Assembly (NCBI GenBank): GCA_030407085.1
Contig: CM059587.1
Span: forward strand, 72,901,001 to 72,965,000
Direction of reading: 5' to 3'
Length of the DNA: 64,000 nt
DNA from: Trichopria drosophilae
Taxonomy: Eukaryota; Arthropoda; Insecta; Hymenoptera; Diapriidae
In this document: in pieces, positions 12,151 to 21,900 of the stretch
Numbering within the stretch: position 1 is the stretch's first letter
How the letters are laid out: each line of letters opens with the position of its first letter
The notes under the pieces: generated by a model
What the model saw: the letters and a program-made list of their open reading frames with translations, nothing else
Told to the model about the DNA's origin: nothing
Databases searched by the model: none
Made by a program: the position numbers and the translations under genes

Positions 12151-12769
12151 TTACTGAAATAAGAAACCTAACCTCTTGAACCTGTTAAAGCGGATAAAAA
12201 AGCTGAAGACGCTTTTTTAATAAAAAGTCTTGGCAAACACTTAACTTTTATATCATTCCTCTAAAATACATGCATGATAGTATTTATGTACCAAGTCGGC
12301 GAAGGAGGGACTTTCGAATTTCAAGAGAAATTTTAAAGACTCTTGTCGAAGTTCTTCTAAGTCCCCGCCCGTGGTGCACGTGATACTTTATGTAACGAAG
12401 GCAAAAAAGCGCCGTAGTATTTTTATGCTTTCATTGCAAAAATATACAAACTTATAAATACTTTATAAATTATTTATAGAACTATTTATTCCTAGAATGA
12501 ACCCTTAAGGCCCATACGTATTTTTGGGCCCTCACTCCTTAGGTTGATAGGTTCCTGGCAATCTTTTAGGGCCCTTAAAATGCTTTGAGAAATCGAAACA
12601 AATTCAGATCAGTTTTTTCAGTCCTCGATCTTAAAATAATAATAGTAATATGACGGAAAAAGATTAATTATTCATATATTTTTTATTTAAAAAAGGAACC
12701 CCCATATACAGCACTTCGAAATGTTCACTGGGTAGCAAACGACTCAAGTATGGGCTTTAAAGGTTATAA

Positions 12770-14230
12770 AAAAAGAATCGCATAATTTGGTGCGTAAAAT
12801 ACGTGTTTACAAGCGTATGCTGACCGCGGCACTTAAGTGTTCGTCAAAGCTGAGCATACAGTGTATCATAATATAGCAAACACTGTATTATTGTGACACA
12901 CAAAAAACGACGCACAAATTTAACGCATAATATATCATAAAATATTATATGAAACGTGCGCGCCAGAATTCGATTTCACGTAACGCCCATATCTATATAA
13001 TTACATGTTTAAATCTAGTGCGTTATATCGTTGGGTCAATTACAACAAAAAATGAAAAAAAAATGAATAAAAAAACGTTGAAGTTCTATTGGGAGTGATC
13101 ATTTCATTTTCTATATAAAATTAACAATTTTATATATTTTTTATAAAATTTTTATATAGATTTTATAAAGTATTCATGCGAATATGTGTTCTAAATAACT
13201 TTATAAATTATCTATAGAACCATTTTCTTATATAATTTTTATAAAATTTTTATACAGTTATTGTATTAAAATTTTATATAAGTTTTATAAAACTTTTCCA
13301 CTTGGGCCCAGGTGTTAATGTTTTATAAAATTTTTATAAAATTTTAATGAAAGGACTGTATAAAAATTGTATAAAAATAAAATAAAAAAATGGTTCTATA
13401 AAAAATTTATAAAGTTATTATAAAGACCATATATTCATATAAAGATTTTATAAAATCTCTATACAAATTTTATAAAAATTATATAAAGCTGGATATTTTA
13501 AGTAGAATATGGAGTCTACACTCTGAATAAATTTTCAACGTTTTTTATTCATTTTTTTCTGTTTTGTTAAATTGACCCATACATAAATAACATTGCACAG
13601 ACTTATACTTTATGAAACATATACGTAAAATGTGGCATTACACACTTGATTCTAAAATGTAATTATAGGAATTCTGACGCACTCCTTGCATATATAATGT
13701 TTTATGATAGACTATATGCATAAAATTTGTGTGACGATTTTTTTTGCGTCATATTAATGGATCATTTACTATTATAGTACGCTATGTTCGGCTTCGACGA
13801 ACTCTCGTGTGTCGCAGTCAGCACACGTTTGTAAACTCTTATTTTACACTCAAAATTAAGCGTATTAGTAAATTTTTAATGTTGTATAAATGATTTATAC
13901 AGTAATTAGAAAGAACATATATTCACATCAAGATGCTATAAAATCTATATACAAAATTTATAAAAATAATATAAAATTGGGAATTTTACGTAGAATATGA
14001 ATTTTCAACGTTTTTTTATTTCTCTTTTTCCTTTCATGATAAATTGACCCATATGTAAATACCATTTTTGTTTGTCAGTTGTATTTTATGCGTAAAATGC
14101 GACGTTACGCAATAGATTTCAACGCGTAATTACGATATACTATGCGTAAAATTTGTGGGGAGTTTTTGTGTGCCGAGGTCGGCACATGTTTGTACAGTGG
14201 GATTTTACGCACAAAATGATGCGTAAAATA
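12770..14230. repeat. Large fold-back element rich in 'ttataaaatttttatata' modules
   Basis: The sequence inverts around roughly 13315. The left arm (from about 12770, with the 'gcataatatatcataaaata' block near 12927 and 'gggtcaatt' at 13034) is mirrored at 13370-13800, and part of the arm is repeated again to 14230. Internal modules are 'ttttataaaatttttata' variants. A related copy lies at 27835-28575. No protein-coding frame is present. Confidence 0.6.
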
Positions 14231-15518
14231 AAATTGTATGCATATATGCAGAATAACAATTTATTACTTATTAACTAGAATTGTTAATAAAAACACAAAC
14301 CAGCAACATGTCTACGTAAATATGTTTTTTTATATCTATAACAATAATACAAAGTTATTATAAGTGAATAATGAATTGTTTAAAATTTATTCCTTGCCCA
14401 ATTTTAAATTAAAAACTATTTTATCTTTCATTTCTACACATTTCTGACGCATGCTGGCCAGAGAACGACTTGGTCTTCCTTAAATTTCCACCCACTTTTT
14501 TTCGCGTCTATACGCGGGTGTAAGCTGTAAAATATATAATGTTTATTTAGTAACTAATTAGAAAATGGAAATAATGTAATAATTTACATTTATCATTTAT
14601 TTATGTGTAACAACAAACCCGTGTACGAACTTGAGATTTTGCGCGGGAAGACGCGTGTTTAGATACGCAAATAAATTAATTCATCAAGAGATGAATTTTC
14701 AAAAATCAGAATTAAATTTTAAGTATCATAAAATTTTGAAAAAGCGGAACAATTAAAGATTTAGAAAAAATATTATTAACGAGAAATAAGGTGATAGAGT
14801 ACGGAAATAACCAAGAAAAGAAGATATAGACAGGTTTGCTATCTTTTTTATGCTAGAACAAATTTTTTCTATTTGTTTTAACTGGAAATACTTAAAATAA
14901 CGACAAATATTGATAGACGAATGATCCACTATCGTTTTTAGTTAGTAGAATATTTTGTTCGTTGGCCTAACGATTTTGTTTTTTCTGATTTCATATTTAT
15001 TTAGAAATGTTTTATTAACAAGAAAATTTTGGAAAACGGAAAAGAACTGAAGGATATCATTTATAATTATACGAATTTTACGAATACCTCAATTCATGCA
15101 TAAATATACTGAACACCAATTCTCACACAAAATAGCAGTAATTCTACCGGAATTGACTCGCTTTCTTTCCTTTAACAGAGCATTTTGACAAAGCTTCTGC
15201 GGTGAATACGCATTATGATAAAGCTCTTGGGAGTGTCGTTTGCCTATCGCAACTATGGATAACATTTTTTAAATTGTAGGAATTTACAAAAATTCTTGAT
15301 CCTGGCAAGAGCTCAACAATCTAAAATTAGAATTATATAAAGAATATTAAATGAAACAGAACACTACATAAATTCTATAAAGAAATATTGCAAAAAAAGT
15401 AAATTACATGTTGGTTTTTATATTCATCCTGATATTTCAATGTCCACCTGTCAGGCGTGGGCTTTTCTTCCCAGTATTTACCACAATTCATTACGTCGGA
15501 GTCATTTTATAGATTATA
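14231..15518. other. AT-rich stretch with no supported feature
   Basis: No conserved reading frame, repeat array or structural RNA was recognised here. It may contain intronic or intergenic sequence of the minus-strand gene that follows. Confidence 0.4.
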
Positions 15519-15824
15519 TTACTTTTCAATTTTTCTTTGTTTTCCATAACGTGTTTCATTCAGTTGACATTCATGGTCGAGAAACTGTCCTTTGTTGACA
15601 TCTTTTTCCAGCGGTGTTAATACTGGCGAAAGTAGAGATGACGGAGAACCAAAATTTATTAATGGGCTATTTAGTACTGAAATTGAGGAAATTGACTGAT
15701 GGTTTTTAACAGAAGGTTGATGGTCGTCGTGATCAATTTTGGGAGTATTAGGCATATTTATTGATTGTCTGTATGTACGGGGTGATGTCTCAATCGGCGT
15801 TGAATCATACGAAGATTTCACGCA
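15519..15824 (-). CDS. Candidate terminal exon of an unrecognised minus-strand gene (duplicated exon, copy A)
   Basis: On the minus strand an acceptor-like tract ends in TTTTTAG, followed by an open frame from 15824 to a stop at 15519. The peptide is rich in Ser, Pro, Asn and polar residues (DSTPIETSPRTYRQSIN, then SISSISVLNSPLINFGSP) and looks intrinsically disordered. It has no recognised domain. Its first ~35 residues resemble the peptide from 16244 to 16140: both contain a PIxTSPxxxRxSINMPN pattern and both follow an acceptor. This suggests a duplicated exon. Gene identity and start are unknown. Confidence 0.4.
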   Translation of the reverse strand, partial: CVKSSYDSTPIETSPRTYRQSINMPNTPKIDHDDHQPSVKNHQSISSISVLNSPLINFGSPSSLLSPVLTPLEKDVNKGQFLDHECQLNETRYGKQRKIEK

Positions 15825-16082
15825 CTAAAAACATACAGATTCCAATAACATGTATGCAATGCTCGGCCGTCAATATATTAATATAATAACGCAGATGATG
15901 ATCTTGCCTTATACTGAGCATGTCTCGAAGGAAATACATAAATATCAGCTATTTTTCTTCAACAAATTGAAGAATGAGGGTAAATTTAGAGAGATTTGAT
16001 ACGCCGGGGATAAATTAAGCTTAATAAACCATATAAGAATATATCTAGGCACATTTCATATGTTCTTACAACAGTAACTTAC

Positions 16083-16244
16083 TTTAAATTATTTAGAGGT
16101 GTTGAAGTTGAGGGAATTATTTGTTGATCCTGGACAGAAAGGATGGTCAAGATCCGTCTGTGGATCGTTGGGCATATTTATTGAGCGTCTATGTTCAGGG
16201 GGTGATGTATCAATCGGCTTTGCATCAATCATGGATTCCATGCT
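16083..16244 (-). CDS. Candidate exon, duplicated-exon copy B
   Basis: The minus-strand acceptor 'ttcctag' precedes 16244, and a GTAAGT donor follows position 16083. The peptide contains KPIDTSPPEHRRSINMPN, close to copy A at 15824. It then diverges and meets an in-frame TAA near 16090, before the donor. The TAA may mean that this copy is degenerate, or that it provides an alternative C-terminus. Between this exon and 17050 lies another minus-strand open stretch (16460-16630) that could be a further exon, with weaker support. Confidence 0.35.
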
Positions 16245-17049
16245 CTAGGAACATATTGATTCCACTATTATCATTTGTGAAATTGATTTAGTACAAATTA
16301 AACATTCATATAAATAACGTAAAATTTTTTGGCCTTTTGAATTCTTACAGCTTTTTTATCTGGAGTTTAATGAGGTTTTGTCGTAACAAAGTACAAAATT
16401 GAAGAATTTCAATCAAAAATATAAACTTTGATGAAGAAAAGGTGTTTACCCGTCAGCTTTCATTTTATTTCCTGTTTAACGAATTTAGGACTAATTTTGT
16501 TATCTATTGCCATTTTTTCTATTTTAGGTATTTGAGTATTTTTCCCCCAAGTCTGGCAAAAACTGCGTTTTTCAATATGTAATTGAAAACGGCTGACACC
16601 ATTTTTGAAACAAATAACGTTTAAATTTATATAACAATTATACAGTTTTATGAAAATGATATGCAATTATATTGAAATTTGACATATTTGTATACAAATA
16701 ATATATAATCGTGAACAAATTATTTTTTATGATACGCATTTATATAACAATTATATATTTATTTAGAAACATTTGTCTAAATAAAGGTATAACAAACAGA
16801 AATAAAGTAACTTTTGTAGTAAAGTTCATTTAATTTAAATGCGTACGTTTTATTTGCATTAAGGTCTATTATAAAAATTTAATAACATGAATTAGGTCAG
16901 ACTCAGATAGTTGTTAATAATAAGAAAGAAATATGAAAAATATAACTAGTACAGATAGTAAAATAAGAATTGAAAAATCGGTTTATTTAAAGTGAAGTTA
17001 ATTATATGCATCAAATCTTCTCCGAAAGTATAATGAGGTAGAGAAATTG

Positions 17050-17271
17050 TTAAAATAATGGAATTGGCTCAGCACACACATCAACATAATTTTTAATGAC
17101 GCTTAATAGATTAAAGATCCATTTTCTATCATTGATATATGTCCCTGCTTCAGACTCCACATCTATGGCGTTGTCAATGACATTTTTTTGAAGTAAATAC
17201 TCCTCATTTTTAGCGAGTGTTTGCTTCTCTAATAAGCTCGTTACTTTATGTTTTAATAGTTGTTCAATCTG
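17050..17271 (-). CDS. Candidate terminal exon with amphipathic helix-rich peptide
   Basis: On the minus strand a pyrimidine-rich tract ending in CAAG/CAG (17268-17274) precedes an open frame that ends at the stop 17050-17052. The peptide (IEQLLKHKVTSLLEKQTLAKN... to ...VDVCAEPIPLF) has heptad-like Leu/Ile spacing and could form a coiled coil. It is in phase 0 with the candidate first exon at 17861-18040, so the two may belong to one short gene. No family was recognised. Confidence 0.4.
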   Translation of the reverse strand, partial: QIEQLLKHKVTSLLEKQTLAKNEEYLLQKNVIDNAIDVESEAGTYINDRKWIFNLLSVIKNYVDVCAEPIPLF

Positions 17272-17860
17272 CTTGAAAAAAATCAATCAATTAAGTTTAT
17301 TATCTGCGAACAAAAGTGCCACCGTTCAAAATGTTTTCTTCATTTGCTGTATTTCATCTTTATGTTATTACTCTTTATAAACTAAAGCCGTCAAAAAAAG
17401 GAAAAATGGCAATCAAAATTGTACTAAAATATAAATAAGTCGACAATTACTTCTAAAAACAAAAATATATAAAGCCATTGCAATTTATTTAAAAACAAGG
17501 AATGAAAAAAAATTCTTAGAAACTATCGAAAAGAATAAACATAAAGATAGTTATAAAGTGTAAATGTAAAGTCAGTATAAACCTAACCTAACCTCACCTC
17601 TGCAGTAGATTTCTATTTCCGGTCATTATTTATTTGTCCGTCTTCTTTTTTAGGCTTATTTTTATGTTTTTCTTTATTGCTTAAATTATTCATTGCTATC
17701 AGGAGTTTCTTTTCTTTATCTGTAATTAACGAATGCATATCCCAATCAATAATTAATCTTATTCTAATATCAATTACGAAATTTGTAATTGTATGTAAAT
17801 TATAATATTGTTATTTACAAAAGATGTTCCTTGTAGGTAATTATTAAATAAAGTCCTTAC

Positions 17861-18040
17861 CAGAAATTTGGAGAATTTTCCCAACGTACAGTCAGCTAGA
17901 TTTCGTGTCTTCAGGCCAAAAGAAATTAATATGATCTCCTTCATGAGGTTTTTGAACCTCTTTTCTTTTTTTTGTATGGAATGTTCGTATATTACGCAAA
18001 AAATTCGGTCATCGCATTCGATTAAATATTGAAGTTCCAT
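17861..18040 (-). CDS. Candidate first coding exon of an unrecognised minus-strand gene
   Basis: The frame starts with ATG at 18040 (MELQYLIECDDRIFCVIYEH) and stays open for 60 codons. A GTAAGG donor (17855-17860) follows codon 60. The mix of charged and hydrophobic residues (KKEKRFKNLMKEIILISFG) looks like a globular or helical N-terminus. The start lies 184 bp from the oppositely oriented start at 18225, a divergent arrangement. A possible additional exon lies at 17615-17720. Identity is unknown. Confidence 0.4.
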
Positions 18041-18224
18041 AATTTAACGATTTGACGTATTTTAACATTAATTTGCTGTTTGTTTCCTAGGATACCAAAC
18101 TGAATTCAAACCCGATTGCGCGAACACAGTTCGATTCGACTTCGTGTTTCGCATTCTTCTTTTTGTTGTGTAATTCGCTATTAATACAAACAATCATATA
18201 TTAATTAAAAAGCACTGGCTAGAA
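18041..18224. promoter_or_regulatory. Probable divergent promoter interval
   Basis: This lies between two back-to-back candidate start codons (18040 minus, 18225 plus). It is richer in CpG than its surroundings around 18110-18160. No TATA box or known motif was identified. The call rests on position only. Confidence 0.3.
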
Positions 18225-18413
18225 ATGCTAAGATACCATCTTTATCGGCGAAATGACAAACAGGTACGTAATTATAACCTTTTCAATGAAATCGCTTTTA
18301 AAAAATTTACTAACCGTATTACGTTAGGTCTATTATGTGAAGTGAAATACTGAAATACTACTAACAACCTATAAATATTATAGAAATAGTTCGTAGTAAT
18401 TACTAATAACCTC

Positions 18414-18854
18414 TGTTCGTTTATGCATAAAGGTCTCAGGCCTCCCCAACCGACTCACGGTATGAGATGAGGGTCTCACAATAATGACACTGGATTAGGA
18501 TTTGAGCAGCACTTTTAATTTCCTTCAAGGCTCTCACTATAACACATAAGAATTCACAAAAGAGCAATGTTGCGCTGAGTTCGTAGCAACCACAGTTACC
18601 GGTTAGAATATCGGAAAACTGAATTCGCGATGCCTAATCGAAAAAACGGTTCATTCGCGTGGTTGCGGTTTTGATGGATGAGCTGTGACTGTCGGTCCGC
18701 CGGAAAACGTGTTACACGGTAACCACGCTGCTTAAAGAGAGCGCGGGAGAACGCGCAACTCCGATTCGCGATTCCGAGTAAAAGAGGGCGACACCATCGG
18801 GTCGCGTCAAAATTGCGGAATGTTGGTGATTCGCGCGAATTGCAAAACGCAACA
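18414..18854 (-). repeat. BEL/Pao 3' LTR
   Basis: This is 441 bp long and matches 25046-25486 almost perfectly. Differences seen are 'cttaaag' versus 'cttacag' near 18732 and 'ggaatgtt' versus 'ggaaagtt' near 18822. On the plus strand it opens TGTTCGTTTATGC and ends GCAACA. Confidence 0.95.
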
Positions 18855-18866
18855 TCCTCCCCCGCG
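18855..18866 (-). other. BEL/Pao polypurine tract
   Basis: On the minus strand GCGGGGGAGGA sits directly upstream of the 3' LTR start (TGTTGCG). This is the expected position of the plus-strand primer. Confidence 0.8.
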
Positions 18867-18945
18867 GTGACGCAATCCCATGCGTCGCAAATAGTAGTAA
18901 CAAAACTTAAACTATCGTACATAAAACTTTAGATCTAATTATTAT

Positions 18946-21900
18946 CTAGGTTGCAGCATCCGTATCTACGTTTGACTCTAAGTCAATAGGCAAGAGAGCT
19001 AGCTGCGATATAGGCCTAGACAATTCGTTGGTGGACGTACGAATCTTCACCACTCGAATTACACCGTCGGATCCTGCGTGACACTGTATGATTCGCGCGA
19101 GTGGCCATTTAGTCGGCGGCAAATTCAGCGTTTTGAGCAACACGAGTTGCCCTACGGACACCGGTTTAGATTGGAATTTCCATTTCGACCGATGCTGCAG
19201 CGAGTTCAGATAGTCGGTCGACCAGAGCTTCCAAAAATGTTCTAATATTTGACGGTAAAGTTGCCAACGTGTCAAGCGGTTGGCCGAAATGTCCAAAACA
19301 GATGGTTCGGGTACGGCATTCAAGGGAGTACCCACGAGAAAGTGCCCAGGCGTCAGACACCCAAGATCCTCGATGTCGTCGGTGAGAGGTCCTAACGGTC
19401 CCGAGTTCAGTGTACCCTCAATTTCACATAAGAGTGTTGTGAGCTCTTCAATAGTAGGCGTGTGTGCTCCAAGAATGCGTTTTAAATGGTATTTAACGCT
19501 CTTCACTCCGGCTTCCCAGAGCCCTCCAAAGTGTGGGGCGGCCGGAGGAAGAAAGTGCCATTCGACTCTGTCCTGGGCTAATAAGCTCCGACATTCGTGG
19601 TCGTTAATGGCGGAAGTAAAGGCTTTGTTCAGAGCGGAATCAGCTCCCACGAACGTTGTGCCTTGGTCGCTATACATACATCGCGGTAAGCCCCGGCGCG
19701 CCGCGAAACGTTTAAAGGCCGCAAGGAAGGCTTCTAAGCTATAATCGCTGACCAGCTCTATATGTATGGCCTTAGTTGCGAAACACACGAATAGTGCAAT
19801 CCAGGCCGATTGCGATGTGCGACCACGACCGCGACTGATTCGGACTTGAACAGGTCCCGCGTAGTCAACGCCGCTGTGCTCGAACGGTCTGGCAGGACGT
19901 GTGACTCGGGGAGAAGGGAGATTTCCCATGAGTTGGGTAGCGAATTCGGTTCTAAAACGAGCGCAAGTGACGCAACGATATATTACGGATCGAATGATTT
20001 TTTTCGCTTGTATGATCCAAACGCTTTGACGCAGCGTGCGGAGTGTAAGTTGCACTCCTGCGTGCAGATAGCGAAGATGTACATAACGAACGAACAGCTT
20101 TGTGACCTTATGAGTCTTGAGGGCGATTGGATGTTTAGCCGCGATGGCCAATTTAGCGTGCTGGAGTCTTCCTCCAATCCGGATGATCCCGTGTTCATCG
20201 AGATGCGGATTGAGAGGTGCCAAAGGGCCGGTGGCGCCGACATGGTTTCCGGCGCGCAAGTCACAAAGTTCTGCAGCAAATAAATGCGACTGCAGCCAGC
20301 GGAAAACGATCGTCTGTGCAGTAGCTATTTCGGAAGCTACAGGCGGACCTGTTGTGATCGAGCCTTTAACGCGTTGACGCCAGCGCAGGACATATGCGGT
20401 GACGCGGAGGATGCGCTGCCATGAGTGGAGTCGCTGACTTAAAATGTCAAGCACATCTGGAGCTGGTGGGGTCGCTATGAATGTTCGGACTCGCATTTCG
20501 AGCGGGGCGTCCTCGGCTAAAGGAGGAGCTTCGTCAGAATGTGTTATGATCGGATCGGACAGCCAGTCTGGTCCATGAGTCCAGAGTTGGCAATCCACGA
20601 ATTCCGAGGCCAGCAATCCACGCGACGCGAGGTCTGCTGGATTCTCAGTCGTCGATACATGACTCCAGCGTACATTCGGGAGTAGAGACTGGACCTCCGA
20701 GACCCGGTTGGCCACGAAGGTTTTCCATCGAGTTGGAGATTGGCTAAGCCAATGCAGCACGATGGTGGCATCTGACCAACAGTGCACTGGCAGGGAGTTA
20801 AAACCTTTGTTTCGCTGGACCGAGGCAATTGTTCGTGCCAGTAGGACAGCTGCAGCCAGTTCGAGCCGCGGTACTGTCAGCTGCTTTACGGGGGCAACTT
20901 TCGTTCGACTAGTGAGCAACGTGACCTGGGGCGGAGCTGTATCGTTAACTACGCGAAGGTACACGACGGCTGCATACGCGGAGGTTGATGCATCAGCGAA
21001 ACCGTGTAATTCGCTCATAGCAGTATTGGCGTCTTGGCCAGTCCAACGCGGAATACTGAAATTGTTCAGCGCAGGAAATGAGTCGGTAAAGCGATTCCAG
21101 CGCTCGCATATATCCTGAGGCAGAGGGTCGTCCCAGTCGAGTTTCAATAACCAAAGTTTCTGCATCATGATTTTAGCAGTTACTACGACGGGCGACACCC
21201 AGCCTAATGGATCGTAAAGACGAGCGATGGTTGATAAGAGCGAACGTTTCGTCAATACCTGAGGAGAATCCATGTGTATCGAAACTTGAAACGCGTCGCG
21301 AGTAGGGTTCCAGAAAACCCCTAAAACCTTGATCCCTTCTGAGTCATGAAGTGTCTTAACCCCAGCAATACCATGGTTAGACGGATCGATATCAGCGAGC
21401 AATTCTGAGGCATTGCTAGCCCATTTGCGGAGGGTAAAACATCCTGCGCCTAGAATTGCTATAAGTTGCTCGCGATTTTCCCGGGCAGATTCAATATCGT
21501 GCGCTCCGAAAAGGCAGTCGTCCACGTAAAGACATTTTCGAAGAATTTCAGCTCCCTGTGGAAAGCGATGACCCTCATCTTCGCTGAGTTGTTGGAGTAC
21601 CCGGAGCGCTAAATAAGGTGCGCAAGCAACTCCGAAGGTCACGGTGTTGAGCTGATATTCCGAGAGAGTAGCCGTGGAGTCATACCGCCATACGATTCGC
21701 TGAAAGTCTCGATCGCATTGATCAACCCAGATTTGGCGATACATTTGGGTGACATCCGCACAGAGCACGAATCTGTATGTGCGCCATTGTAACAGGATGT
21801 CACTCAATTCGGCTTGGAGCTTTGGACCTGTACATAAGAGGTCATTCAAGGACATGGACGAAGATGATTTGAGCGAAGCATTAAACACCACTCGTAATTT

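Noticed and set aside
17580..17600. 'cctaacctaacctcacc' as telomeric repeat (also near 32570)
   Set aside because: Only two to three units; too short to be more than chance or an interstitial scrap.
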